A stretch of 64,000 bases of DNA from Ectocarpus siliculosus. Taxonomy: Eukaryota > Sar > Phaeophyceae > Ectocarpales > Ectocarpaceae. Below the pieces are notes generated by a model, which had not been told where the DNA came from, ran no database searches, and worked only from the letters and a program-made list of their open reading frames with translations. The translations under genes were made by a program, and so were the position numbers. Below, one piece after another: positions 1-12,029 of this stretch (position 1 is its first letter; every line of letters begins with the position of its first letter). The DNA lies in NCBI GenBank assembly GCA_000310025.1, contig FN649735.1, positions 1,346,897 through 1,410,896 on the forward strand. Direction: 5' to 3'.

Positions 1-50
1 GTGTAGCAGCCTACCTGCATCCACACTCCGTGGGCTCCGACTCCTTTCAT

Positions 51-144
51 CAACCAAAAAAAGACCTCAGGACGAGATTACCCACAGGGCAACAATGTCA
101 ACCAAAAAAGGCCTCGGGACGAGATTGCCCACAGGGCAACAATC
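51..144. repeat. 48-bp tandem repeat, two copies
   Basis: Two head-to-tail copies of a 48-bp unit start at 51 and 99. They share the A-rich start and the block GACGAGATT(A/G)CCCACAGGG, and differ at only a few positions. No gene is evident in 1-746 apart from this repeat. Confidence 0.8.
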
Positions 145-746
145 TTCTTTTCTGTACCCAAAAACCGAACAGGACAAGAAGGGTGGCCTTGCAAGCGTTT
201 TTTTCTTTACGCCGCAAGCTCAACGTGAAGTAGCGGTCTTGCATCCACACGAGTCTTGAGCGGTTGTTAATCACGTAGCGGTGCCTGCAATCGGCCAGTT
301 TGTGAGCAAAGGACGCGGTACTTTAGATTTGACGAGCAATGTATAGTATATGTCGGTGCCTCCCGCGGCTTCAGCGTCAGCTCCATAGAGCGACACGTAT
401 TTTGTGACCTCACAAACCGTGCGGCGCTTTAAGTTTCGTCAGCGATCGCGCGAAAACGGACCACCCCACGCACACACGTTCATTGAGAGGTAGTGGACCC
501 TCTGCCCCCACACGCTGCGATTCGGTGGTCGGTGTGCGTATTCTTTCAGCGACCCAGCGTACAAGACAGCAACATTTCGCAGCATGGCGTCGTTCTACCC
601 ACAGCAGATCGTGTGGAAAATATGTGCCAGCAAGGCCGGCTCACCGCCGGCCACCACAACACAAGACTCACGCGAAGGCATACGCTCTTTCCGCTTTCCG
701 TGTGCGTCTCCCGGTAATTTGCCGGACCTCCGTTCCCCTCCCTCAG

Positions 747-818
747 GAGCCATCCCGCCCGAGCTTGGGCGACTCCACTCCCTTACGGATCTTCGTCTGT
801 ACTGCAACCATCTCTCCG
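747..818 (+). CDS. LRR exon A (one 24-residue leucine-rich repeat)
   Basis: This 72-bp exon is bounded by a CAG acceptor (744-746) and a GTATGT donor from 819. It is phase 1 at both ends, so exons of this type can be added or lost without breaking the frame. It codes one plant-type LRR: the GAIPPELG start, then L-x-x-L-x-x-L spacing, N and LSG. Plant-type LRRs build curved ligand-binding ectodomains. One-repeat-per-exon genes are known from brown algae, where exon shuffling of candidate immune receptors has been proposed. The gene's 5' end lies outside the window or is not recognisable. The exon call is strong; a functional gene is not proven. Confidence 0.75.
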
Positions 819-1825
819 GTATGTTGGCCGAGCTGCCTCGTTCTTAGTTGTAGGTGACACGTTTGGAAGATAACATCTTACTTCTAGTTTTTTTTTTGTT
901 GTTGTGTGTTGGGAAGGTGTCATTGCTTGCGCCCACCATGAAGATGATGCTGTCGGGAATAAGGCCAGCGCCTTGGAAATGTGTCTCCCCCTGTACGTTG
1001 GTCGGTTCAAGATGTTTCCATGGCCAGTGCGCCGAGACGACACCAACACGGGTCGACGCGCAGCAAGAGGCACAGAAAAGGGAAAAGGCGGGGGAATTTA
1101 CATCTTGACAACGATACCGACTGAACATGTACCAACGCTGAGCGTTACAGGCATGCGAACAGTCTTTTGTAGTGAGCGATCACTGAAGGAATGTTTACTA
1201 TCGAGGGTGGGTGTTGGGAGAGCTTCTAGAAGAACACCTTCGTAGGGCGTGGATTTTTCGATTTTTCGACGCTTTTCGACCGTTCATGTTCTTCATCACC
1301 AAGATGGTATTATTCCAATGCACGTTTAATATCTAGCTTCGTCTAAGCTCTCTCTTCAGTTGGAACAGTCGTTCGGCCACTGCAGCATTACACCAATGCT
1401 ATGCAGTTCACGTTTCTTCTTGGGATGGATTCACCGTTGCACCTACTTGTAGGCAGCTTGGGTTTTTTTGACAAAAAGGGTACAGATACACCGCAAAGAC
1501 CGAACGCACGAACGTCTGCGACGGATGTTTGGCTACGTATGTTTTTTACCGAATGGTTGCGAACAACTTTTCAAGCGCTTTCCCAAGGGTTTCGAGTGAT
1601 ACTGCGTCTTGTCTTCGAGCGTCTCGGCTGTGTCTCAAGAAAGGAAGCTATTGACTTGTCGCTCGTGCGCATGGGCGTACCAGCGTATCTTTCGTGAACT
1701 ACAGTAGGAGGAGTTCGGCCCATGGATTGAGAACATTTTTTTTTTTTTTTTTGGGATGATACATGTACCAACCCCACCACCACCAACAAAGCGCACGCAT
1801 ACATCTATCCTTTTTTCGCTTTCAG

Positions 1826-1897
1826 GCGGCATCCCGCCGGAGCTAGGAAATCTCCATGCTCTCAAGAAGCTAGTGGTCTACAGCAACGACCTCTCCG
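1826..1897 (+). CDS. LRR exon B (one 24-residue leucine-rich repeat)
   Basis: Second 72-bp LRR exon, with a TTTCAG acceptor, GTGAGC donor and phase 1 at both ends. It codes GGIPPELG followed by regularly spaced leucines and ends in LSG. Length, phase and motif match exon A, so A-B splicing keeps the frame and gives two consecutive repeats. The intron between them (819-1825) shows nothing else recognisable except a poly-T tract near 1737-1752. Confidence 0.78.
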
Positions 1898-2215
1898 GTG
1901 AGCCATCCAACCCCCCGCCCCTGTTTCCGACGTCGATGGCCTCCCCCATATCGTTCAGATGACTTAGACCGGTTAGGCGTACCGGTATCAGGTTGTGCAG
2001 ATATTAGGAGCTCTTTCATCCCCCCCCTTTTCGACAACACAATGCATGCGCCGCAAAAAGCGAAGTGCCCATTATTCTCTACGAACCATACCGAACGCTT
2101 TCCGCTACTCGAGATTTGCGACCCCCCAACAAGCGTTCCAACCATTGCCTGCCTCACTCGAGGCGCACGGCGTACTCTTGCGTATGGACACCTGACGCAA
2201 ATTTCGCAACTTAAG

Positions 2216-2290
2216 GGACGGTTCCGCCGGAGCTGGAGGGGCTACGGGCTCTGGAGGAGCTCCTTTTGTCGGACAACAAGTACCTCCTAG
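2216..2290 (+). CDS. LRR exon C (25-residue repeat)
   Basis: Third LRR exon, 75 bp, with a TTAAG acceptor, GTGCGT donor and phase 1 at both ends. It codes GTVPPELEGL followed by an L-rich stretch and ends KYLLG. It is one codon longer than A and B because of an extra residue before the final LLG. Its donor lies only four bases before a 21-bp minisatellite (see 2295-2441), so the 5' part of the following intron is repeat DNA. Confidence 0.72.
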   Translation, partial: GRFRRSWRGYGLWRSSFCRTTSTS

Positions 2291-2294
2291 GTGC

Positions 2295-2441
2295 GTTAGC
2301 CTTTGGTTGACTTTTGTCTGCCTTTGGTTGGCTTTTGTCAGGCTGTGGTTGACTCTCGTTAGCCTCTGGTTGACTATCGCTAGCCTGCGGGTGACTGTTG
2401 TTAGCCTGTGGTTGACTCTCATTAGCCTGAGGTTGGCTTCC
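2295..2441 (+). repeat. 21-bp minisatellite, 7 units, next to LRR exon C
   Basis: Seven consecutive 21-bp units with core GTTAGCCT(C/G)TGGTTGACT are visible by direct reading. Because 21 is a multiple of 3, the minus strand reads as a seven-residue repeat (for example RVNQRLT). That open frame is a consequence of the repeat and is not evidence of a gene. The array starts just inside the intron that follows LRR exon C. Confidence 0.9.
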
Positions 2442-2938
2442 GTATCACACAAGGGGTTGTTTGGACTCCTCTCCGGGCGGGACCCTGATGGGGTACATGT
2501 GACGGCTTGGGTTCTTGTCGAGTCGTCGTACCGTTCGTCCTGCACAAGTACGGCATGCTTGCTGCTCGGGGTTGTCCACGTGGGGCCTTCGAACGGGCAC
2601 GGAGAGCGTGCGGGTTGCATTGCCCCCTCCTGCCCTGCGTGCCTCGAACTGGAACTGGATGTGTGGTGCTGGCGGTTTCGAGAGTTGTGGCCGCTTTTCT
2701 CGCTCTACATGTATTATTGGGGTGTGAAGGACAGCACAAAACTCACCTTGTTTTGGCTCTTTTTTTCTGTTCCGGTGGTCATGTCGTGGTATGCAGCAGA
2801 TCTTCCGTCGGCGTGCACCCGAAACTCCTCACAATCAGCGCTTTTCGCCTTTTTCTACTACACCCATAATTCCACCGCATTTACTCGAACTCGATCAATC
2901 AATCGATCGATCTCCACGCACGACCACTGCCCCCGCAG

Positions 2939-3016
2939 GCGACATCCCGCCGGGGCTGGACCGAAACCTCGCTCTGAACAGGCACACGAAGCAGCTCCCC
3001 GCCGGCGTACTCGCGG
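2939..3016 (+). CDS. Degenerate LRR exon D
   Basis: A 78-bp candidate exon with a CGCAG acceptor and GTGAGG donor, again phase 1. It starts with GDIPPGL like the other LRR exons, but the later consensus leucines are mostly lost and the end (LPAGVLAG) is irregular. It may be a decaying or recently captured repeat. Its phase allows direct splicing to an acceptor at 4371 that opens into the membrane-protein frame starting at 4437. Confidence 0.5.
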
Positions 3017-4371
3017 GTGAGGCGCGGCGCGCGTGGGATTGTGATGCCGAGACGGACCGCCTGTGCCGTGGACGCCGTCTTGCTTCTGGCACGTGTTGCT
3101 CGCCCCTTTCCCTCCGTCTCTTTCGTGTGCGTATCTCGCTGTGGCCCTGGACCGATGGCCCCAACGATCGTGCACAGCAGTAGCACCGCTCCGAAGCTCC
3201 AAGTGCCCCCCCCCTCCTCAAGAAATAGCCGAGAGAGGATCGTTGATTGCCATCTAAATCTATCACGGCACGGTACTTGGAAGTTTTCGAGTGCGGCGGG
3301 GAGGGGTGACGAGAGGTAGTGAATTCGGCAGGGATGTCCTCGGAGGTGATGTAGGCGGAGGTAGCCCCTCTCACCAAGACTGGTTTGGAAGAGTAGATGT
3401 AGATAGTCCGATCGAGACACGGGCACATGTATTGCAGCATCCCTCAAAGCGTTCTAAGCCGGTCCGACAGAGAGTACTGCTGCCGTGCATCTGTAGGAAG
3501 AAACACGTGCCCCGTTGTCCCTCCCTTTCTTTGGATTTTGATGGCGCCTGCCACTGCTGCCGCTGCCGCTGCCGCTGCTTCTGATGCTCTAAAGGCATGT
3601 TTTCTCCGATTGGTAGCTCTCGCTGGGAGGACGCCACGCTGGAGGACGATTCGAAAACGATATTCTCTATCTTCTCCGTAGATGGCAACGAAGCAGTGAC
3701 TCCTGCTGATTCTCGTGCCCCTTCAGCTGATCCTCCATTCGCTGGTGCTGGCGCTGCTGGTGCTACCGGTGGTGGTGGTGCTACTGAGAAACAGCGGGAG
3801 CGCCAAGGTTTTCGTCTATGTTATCTTGTCGTGGTTGAAATCATCTGGCACGGAGCGCCTTGGCACCTAATCCCTGTCTGGTGACGTTTTTCCTATTCTG
3901 TTCGAAGCACGGTGGTTCGGCGTGACTCCACCACGGATGAGCCATGATACAGTAGTCGCGCAATGGTCCATGCGGGCGTAACAGGGTGCACAGGAAGGGC
4001 ACGGAGATCAATACCGCGTGGTTATGCAGAAGGGTCAAAAGTCAACCCATCCGTTTTGTTGTTCCGCTTGCCCCCCCCCCCCCCGCGTGTGATGCTTGAA
4101 GACCCTGAGCCCCTTGTAATCGCAGACCCTTTGCCCGTTGTAGTCGTTTGTCCACTTGAATTTCGAATCTTTGAGCGGGTTCGGTGCTCTCTCGTGGTGC
4201 CGCCGCAGTAAAGCGCCGTGCTACATATCCGCCCAGTTGAGCGCATGGTTTTCGGTCGAAAGGTCGACATTGCGTTGTGATTTTCTGCTTCGTCGGTCGG
4301 TCCCAGTCATCGAATTTATTCCCGATCGTACGTATTTATCGTGCCGTGTCTGCCTCCCTCGTGTACACCAG
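3017..4371. other. Intron or intergenic stretch without recognisable gene
   Basis: Only short shadow frames occur here, together with a C tract near 4071-4084. If LRR exon D splices to 4372 this whole stretch is an intron. Confidence 0.5.
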
Positions 4372-4436
4372 GGGGAAGGCGACGGAGGGAACGAGCCAGA
4401 GCCAATAAGCCCCGGGTGGCGAAAGTGTTAGATTCG

Positions 4437-6120
4437 ATGGCAGAGGCGTGGCACGTCGTGGTGCCGATTGCCGACGACGCCACCAGCGTCTGGCTGCTGG
4501 TTAAGGTAGCGGCGGCGAGGATGGGCCCGCTGTGGTGGGTCAGCGCCGCCGCGCTGTCGGCGGCCGGCCTGGAGCGCGCGTGGCTCGTCCTCACGCTCTG
4601 CGCCGTGCTCGCCCTGATGCCGCTCCTAGGGATCGTTCGCGTCGTGCTGGCCGCGCTGGCGTGGTGCGCCAGGCTGTGCACGTTTCCCCCCGGCACCGTG
4701 TGCTGCCTCTGCGTTNNNNNNNNNNNNNNNNNNNNNNNNNNNNNNNNNNNNNNNNNNNNNNNNNNNNNNNNNNNNNNNNNNNNNNNNNNNNNNNNNNNNN
4801 NNNNNNNNNNNNNNNNNNNNNNNNNNNNNNNNNNNNNNNNNNNNNNNNNNNNNNNNNNNNNNNNNNNNNNNNNNNNNNNNNNNNNNCCGCCGCAACGAAG
4901 TCGATTTACCGCCGCGATATTTTTCCTGGACGCGGTGTTGTGGGCCTTGGTCGGGGCTAGGGCCCGGTGCAGCCCTTTCTGGCGAGGGATGGGGTTGAGC
5001 CTGGACTTGTCACTGGGCCAAGAAGAAGGAGGCGATGGTGGCAGTGGTGGGGAAAAGGCGGCCGGAGATTTCGGGGCAGTAATCGATTCGTGGGTGAGTT
5101 GTCACCCGTTCAGCTGGCTGGGCAACTGCGTCTTTGGCAGGGTTCGTCCGTCGGACTCGGATTGCGCGCGTCGCGGGTGTTGCTGCGCGGGGCGGCGCAA
5201 CCTCGCGGAGGGGACGAGGAACAACGGTAGCAACATAGCCGCCACCTCCGACAGTGACAACAAGAACACCGCTACCACCGGCCCTACCATCAACGGTAGC
5301 AGCAGCAGCAGCAGCAGCGAGCAAGAGGACCCCGCGATTTCGACCGAGAGGCGACGACGAGCTCGTGTCATGGTACGCTCGGTCGGGGAGACCCTGGTGG
5401 TCGACCCCCTGTTCTTGGCGCTTTCCGCGGTGTCGAGGGGCGGCTGGGACGGTAGCCTCGCGGGCATAGCCGGAATCTCCGCGGTGTTCTCCGCGCTGCA
5501 GCTGCTGACGGAGCTGCGATACTACGTCAAGGGAGCCAGCGCGGTCCTGGAACCGGTCCCTGTTGTTCTCGTTGTTGATGATGATGATGATGATGATGAT
5601 GACGGTGGTGGAGGTGGACGTACCCTGTCGAGGGACGAAGAGAACCAACACAGCAGCGTGTGGTCCGGGTCTGACCACAGCGGGTCTAGCTCTGATGATG
5701 ATAGCGGGAGCTCGAGTTCGAGCTTGAGTTCGTGTTCGATCTCTGATGGACGGAGCCTAGAGACTGCTTCCGAACGGGTTGCAAGTGAGTGTTGATGACG
5801 ACGGCCTCGCGCGAGGAATGTACAGAGTTGTTGGGATGCATCCGCTTCGACGACGATGGTGGGTATGTGCGGCCCTTGATTGTGCCACCACAGGAGAAAC
5901 AAGTTTTTCTCGCCCGCGGTACAGAATGTTGGCCGCTCAGCAGTTGGCTCGAGCGGAGAAAACCTGGTGGATGGAACATCTGCGCTATCAGATCGTCGGG
6001 AGTGGTGCCATGGCCTCGAGCAACGTTAATTTACGAGGTTTGGTCTTCGATGAGGAGGGGGGGGGGTATGGAGGAGGACCTAGAGTAGGCATTAGAAGCA
6101 GGTTAGGGCAGTCTCGATGA
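4437..6120 (+). CDS. Multi-pass membrane protein, two exons, interrupted by an assembly gap
   Basis: Exon 1 runs from ATG 4437 to 5784 and exon 2 from 5894 to 6120 (TGA). The 109-bp intron has a GTGAGT donor and a CCACAG acceptor. With the N run counted as 57 codons the total is 1575 bp, an exact multiple of three (524 residues). The N-terminal region has several hydrophobic helices rich in Trp, Leu and Ala. After the gap come another hydrophobic stretch, Ser and Asp runs coded by AGC and GAT microsatellites, and a hydrophobic pair near the motif VDPLFLALSAV. A basic tail, coded partly by exon 2, follows. I do not recognise the family. The frame is open upstream of the ATG to an acceptor at 4371, so the true start may be an upstream LRR exon. 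Without the splice, exon 1 stops four codons further on. Confidence 0.55.
4716..4886. other. Assembly gap (171 N)
   Basis: A run of 171 N inside exon 1 of the membrane-protein gene. The reading frame happens to match on both sides, so the gap length may be a real estimate. Confidence 0.99.
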
Positions 6121-8149
6121 TGGTGGCCCGCGCATCGTTCGCTGAGCAAAGCATGAATCAACAGAGCAGAGGTGTGGGCATATTTTGGGACTTGATAGGA
6201 GGAGTGAACGACGTCGTTCTTTCAGAAGATTTCCTCCCTTTATCTCCACTCGCTTTTTTTGTGGACTAAAACTGCACTATTATATTAGCACTCGAACATG
6301 CATGTGTTTGACGACGTAGACCTAACAGACAAAAGGGTAGAACTGTTCGCGGGGGGTGAGACGACTTGGAGTAAGTCTCGGTGAAAACCGCTGCCCTCGA
6401 AAGCGGAGGTTGTCGAAGGACTACCAAGCTAGGGCGTAGCGAGAGCTCGGAGAAAGAAAATGAAGTATGACCATTCCATTCCATTTCGTTCGTCGTCTCT
6501 CTGGGAGAAAGACACTGACAGAAGACGAGCAGGCAAGTGCTACTACTGGCAAACGCGTTTCTGAGGGGGAACCCATTCGTGGAAGTTGGACCGCGACGCT
6601 CCGGCGACTTTCAATATAAACAAGGGTCTTGGGGTGATCATTTCCCCTCCCTCGTTGGCGGCTCCACGGGTTGATGGCGGAAAACCCAACGTTCCCCGTT
6701 CCGGCGGGTGGTGCCGTCCAACCAAATGGGTCGCATGAGTATACTGAGCGATGCGAGAGAGGGCATAGCCTTCAGCCCCGACTTCCCGACGAGCGCTCCT
6801 CTTCAATACAGTCCAGCAACGACCTTTCTTTTCCCCCCGGCACTACTGCTGTGAAGGAGGGGCAACATTTCGTGATGAGGGGCCGAATGTTTTGCGCTTC
6901 ATGGCTCCCAACAGAAGGCCAAACTGGGGCACGAAATAAGCATCGATATATATATGTATGTGCGACTTGCTTTGGATAATCGAACAATAGAAAGAGAGGA
7001 TCGCGTTACCCAATGTTGGCTGTTGGCAGCTCGTCCTTCTAGTCCAGTCCAACAAGGTAAGGGTGGACTACAGTAGTGCCGCTAAGATAATGGTCCCTCA
7101 CATCTACCGTTCTTTCCGGTGTGACTCTCATCATATACCGTAGGCCTACCACACAACATACTCACACGCAATGTATGTGGGAAAACCAATCGAAGAACGA
7201 GAAGTTATGCGTGAAGGAGGTCTCTGTCTTCGGTTCCAAAACATATATTGATGACGCCTCCGCTCGGCCTTGCTAGGGTCCAGACACTTCCCTGCTTCAC
7301 GTTCGGCAGAGATGCTGAGCTAAATTATCTCGACGCAGCGAACACGGATGGATTGAAAAGGTAGCAGTTGGGACAGCTCGGGCAAAATATTGCTTGCTGT
7401 GCGCACAAGTCTCAGATTGCAATTTGGTGCCTAGATGGTGAAATGGGCTCCAGTCTGCTGCATATTCATCAAGCCTGGTCACAGACAGACGGACGAAAGA
7501 CGGACAGACGTGCATGACTTGTTATAGCCCCCCCCCTCGCAGTCATTTTCATTTTTTTTATTTTTCTTAATATGACACAACGAAACCATCTCTATCATAG
7601 AAAAGAGTCTGAGACAGATTAGCAATGGATTCATTTTTTTTTTTTTTTTTGCGCGCATGGACCACATTTATGTACATGCGACCCCTCTGAACAGGTTTTT
7701 TTGCAAAACAAGCGCCTCTACCGGGCCGCTCTGCAAAACAATAAGACAACCCTTTCACAATGAGTCCACGATTGATTCCCGTGGACATTTCGACATTTCT
7801 CGCCCTGCGTAAGGCATCTGCTCGAAGCGTACGGCATGGATTGGTGGCCATTCAGGTGTGTGTCCCGGTTGCATGCAGCCTACACAGAGGTTTATACCCT
7901 CGCCCTGCAACGGACCTTCACTACAGGCACGCGCCATTTATTTGCTTCACATCCGATCCACGCAAACGTTTAAAAGTCGTTAAAGAAAGGAAGTCGAGAG
8001 GTGGGTTGCATAATTTTCGGGCATGCCAACGCTTGCTGTCCCTTTTTGCGTGATCTACACATTAACATGTGCAGCATTCTCTTGCCTTCCTGAGGAGCTG
8101 TATGATTCGGGGTCACACACATCAACTCCATGCATTATTTTTTTTATTT
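6121..8149. other. Intergenic, no gene seen
   Basis: Six-frame reading gives only short unrelated frames. Visible features are a poly-T tract near 7637-7652 and a piece at about 7545-7585 that matches the 3' tail of the SINE-like element at 27.3 kb. Confidence 0.6.
7545..7655 (-). repeat. Probable SINE 3' remnant
   Basis: On the minus strand the sequence ends GTCATATTAAGAAAAATAAA followed by A's. This is shared almost base for base with the tail of the tRNA-related element at 27262-27396. Its 5' part no longer shows clear box A and box B. Confidence 0.35.
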
Positions 8150-8420
8150 AGCAACAAGCGTTCGAGTTCTCATGGCTCTTCGCCTATTCCTTTCGTTAAG
8201 GAGGCTGCCGTTTGGGACGTCGTCCCCCCCCAGTGGCATTCCTTCCTCGGTTCTAGAACCCTTGGGGACGCGCATGTCACCAGCACAACCGCCTCACAGC
8301 TTCCGAGGGGGTCCGACACCCGCTTAGATATCCACGACAGTGCGGAGGCCGCTCTTGAATGCTGGTGGCCATCGGCTGTCCTCCCCTTCTGCAGCCGTTG
8401 GTGCTGCGCCTTATCTTATG

Positions 8421-8548
8421 GCGACGGTGGCGACTGTTGCGACCGTGATAGCCGTGGTGAGTGTGGCGATTGTGGCGACTGTGGCGACTGTTGCGACCGT
8501 GATAGCCGTGGTGAGTGTGGCGACTGTGGCGACTGTGGCGACTGTGGC
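8421..8548. repeat. GCGACTGTG minisatellite (two 54-bp units)
   Basis: Two copies of a 54-bp unit (8430-8483 and 8484-8537), themselves built of 9-bp GCGACTGTG-like steps, lie in the 3' coding end of the left gene copy. The right copy has only a short non-expanded version near 17670-17700. The repeat makes every frame open, giving a Cys/Asp-rich frame on + and Ala-Thr-Val frames on -. Confidence 0.85.
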
Positions 8549-11500
8549 CGCGGTATCGCTGACGGGTCGAACCTTGTGAAGACGGCGAAGGGTCCGAACG
8601 CTAGCACTCCGGTTAGCACCTTGTTGGGTCGTTTGTGGCGGTGGTGATGGTGCCAGAAGGTGTTTGAGATTTTCGGCATGCACTGTATTCAAAAGAGGAC
8701 ATACATTCGTTTGTTTGTGTGAGAGATAGAATGCATAGTGTTAAGGAGTGTGGCTGCTAGCTTGAATAGGGTACATCTTATTGTTGATAGGATGTGGGTC
8801 GGTCCCAGGAGGTATACCCTTCTTCAGACCCGTACCCTCTTAGAAATAAATGTCTAGTCTGTGTACCCCCTGAGGTGAAGTTGGATCCCCACTTCACCTC
8901 AGACCCTTGCTGATCGTCTCTCAGCAATAACAAGCAACTTTCCCATCTCAACGTGGTCGTGGACAAGCGTGTCAACGACAGAACCTACCTTCATCTATCT
9001 CTAGGAGCAAGCTACCGCCCACGGCTTCACCTCCTTTAAAATAGGTATATAGAAGAAATTGAACAAGTTGTAGGGCGGACAACCGTACCCTAAGTGACAT
9101 ACGGTATCACACACCCTGGATCGTTTTTCAAAACTCGATTTCTCCACAGCAGAAAACGTGGCAGCACCGAAAACGGCGGACGCCGTCTCATAGAGGTCTT
9201 CATTTATGCTTCCTCTTTGCCGTGAAGTAATCGAGTGTTGAAAATTGGTCCAGGGGGTGCGGTGACTTGTGTCACCTACGGTATTTTCATCGAGCGGGTC
9301 ACTTGGAGCCGTCGCCGCCCCTTCTGAAACAAGTTGGCCCTGTATCGTGGCGCGAGGTGTCCATGAAGGGGTTTGGCTTGTCGCACCTCCGATCAAAACA
9401 TGCATCAAAAGTATGGGATGATGTTGATGAAGAAACATCACGTGATACAGTAGCAGAAATAAGCTATATCCAACAACGACAAGTAGGCGCTATCGGGCAT
9501 GAAAGCTTGGAAGGGCTTGGCTTGTCACGCGTCCACCGTACACGCAATCGGGACGTTGCGTGTTGTTCGTTCTTCTTGCAATTCGAATAGGCATTGTGCC
9601 TGTCTATTCATGGCAGGCCGAAGCTACATAGCTCGGTTTGTTGTCGCGCCTCGCGTACATGGTCCAATGTATATACCCGGATGGATGCGGAATGTGATGA
9701 GAGGATGACATCAGGCCTTGCTTCCAACCCTGACATGCCACGACTAGCTCTCGACCATGCAACCGTTTCCCCACCCACACTCCTCAGACTCGTGCCTACC
9801 TACCTAAACCACGTGTTGCAAACCCCACCCATCGTCCAGAGGTAGAATGTGAAGGAAAGCTGGGGGCGTGTGATACGATCCACTTTTTTCCCCTGTGAAC
9901 GATGGTTGAACGTGAAAAATAATGAACCTACGCAAATTTTTGGGTGTGGCTCACGCGTACATAAATGCTGAAGGGGATGATCGCAGTCGCCCGCCCGGTC
10001 GCCGTGTAGGTAAAAGTGATTGCCGAGGAAGCGTTCGCCCCGGCAAGTACGAAGTAGCCCGCAATCTGCTTAAGGATCCCGGCCTTCGTCTTGTCATAGA
10101 AAACCTTTGCCGACTGAGACGATGACTGCATTGTTTGCACGAAGGGGGCAGATGAGAATACGAATACCAACGTCGGGGGGCGCGATATGCGTAGCGTGAT
10201 GAGTGCATGCAGAACGCACAAAGAATAGACCTCAAAATGACAGCGTTATGACCGATAAAACACAGCGCCCTCTCGATATGCAGTACCATACCGCAGTGAT
10301 CCAGCTTCCTTGAGGAAGAGCGTACAGCAAACGGGGGTCGCGTGAGCTGTGGCCGCAGCTACAGAGCATGGTCAGACCAAAGAATGAACAAAATCCATGC
10401 CTTGCAGCCGGCAAGTGGTCACACTATGTATTTCGTCCATCGACTAGATTACCGGTACATCCTCTGCCTCAAATAGACAAATTCGTGGTGATGCTCATTG
10501 TCGGCGCGCTCTACCCACTATTTCCAGAGCATCCACGCACAAGAACCTGGGCACGGCTCACCTTAGCCCGGGCGTCGTCGATGCAGCCAACAATTTGATG
10601 TGCCACTAGGTCCGTAAGCCCAACCTTTGGGTCCCAGAAAATCCCACCGAGAGAACGAGCAAAGGGGGCAAGTATGATGGACGACACATGTGCGTTTTTT
10701 TCTCATCGTCCAGTTTATTTCTTTGTGCAGTATCATTCGTTTCTCTCCAATGCAGCCGCTCTGCGAAGTAGAGTTGGGATACACGGGAGGCTTTCTCGCC
10801 TCGAGGCCAAACCCCGGCCATCCTTCCGTATCACACGCCCCTCCCCTACTTCCCTACGCGCGCTCGCTCTCGTCGTGATCTAACCCCCTAGTCCTACCGA
10901 CGACGATGACGACGACAACCCGTTGGTGGAGCGGTGAATGGAAGCAATTTTTGTCGGCTCTGCTTGCGGAAGGTTGCCTACGCCACTCACCGTTGAAGCC
11001 GCCCCCACGACAGCGATGGTATCGACAGCATGAAACGGCCACTCCGCGCCACCGAAAGAGAACGAGCCAATCAAGGAGATGCCGACCAGGAGCCCCATGC
11101 TGAGCGCTTGGACGGCTTTGAACTTGCCTGCTAGGACCTTTGCCTTCGCCAGAAAGCTGTGGTCGGGAAGCAGCTGCAGAATCGCGGGGGGTGGGGGCGT
11201 AGGTGGGGCTAAACGGCAGTTCGCCTTTTTGTAGCGGGCATTTTGTCGTTCTCGGCGGCGATGTACTACATATTTTCGTTCCCGACAGACCAATGGCAGA
11301 GATATTCATCCAGGAGGGATGTTTTCGAAAGGGAGCGCCACTCCTACGCCGAGCGGATGCAACTCTCACAACGTTCAAGACCGAGGCGGGCAAAGGGGAG
11401 CAATGTTGTGGTGCATTGTGGCTACACTTTGCTACGATCAGCTTGAGGTCTCGGTTCACCAAAGGTGATTCCGACAGAAGGCCGCTTGAAAAGGTCGAGC

Positions 11501-12029
11501 AACCGCGTGCGGGGCGCTCCTGTTTGAGAAAGGCGTGTATGCTGATTGATGGACAACATATCCAAGCAACGTGATAAACAAGGTTTCCGCAGCCGCCGCA
11601 TATGGTCGTGAACGGTGCACCAAATCGAAGTAAGGCGACGTCGAACAGAATGCACCCAAGGCAAAGAAAGCCAGTCTGTTTTCCATATGGCTTGCTCGCT
11701 CACATGCATCGGTAAGCTCTGCGCCCAGAAGTCCACGACAATCGGGATCCCGAACATCAGAACCGGGAGAAACACGGAATAGCTTGTTTGCAGAACGTAT
11801 AGCTCCGGGAGTGAACGGTTACGCCCATCGCTGTCGCCAAGGAGAAGTTGCAAGCCATTTCTGTGGCAAAGAAGCTTCGGTGGCAATGGCGACATAGAGC
11901 GCATAGTTTTGGGGTGGTGGACCACAAGGGGCAGAGGGCGAGTGCGATTCTGAAAGGCCGATTCTGAAAGGCCTTTCTCTATCGTATGCATATGAACTTC
12001 ATCTCTGCTGGTCGACGGGTATTACTGTA

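Noticed and set aside
2105-2620. Heptad-repeat (coiled-coil-like) protein on -
   Set aside because: Direct translation of the 21-bp minisatellite antisense to the LRR gene; no other support.
8069-8647. Cys/Asp-rich repeat protein (GDCGDCGDC) on +
   Set aside because: Produced by the 9-bp minisatellite on the strand opposite the gene; the homologous arm has no such frame.
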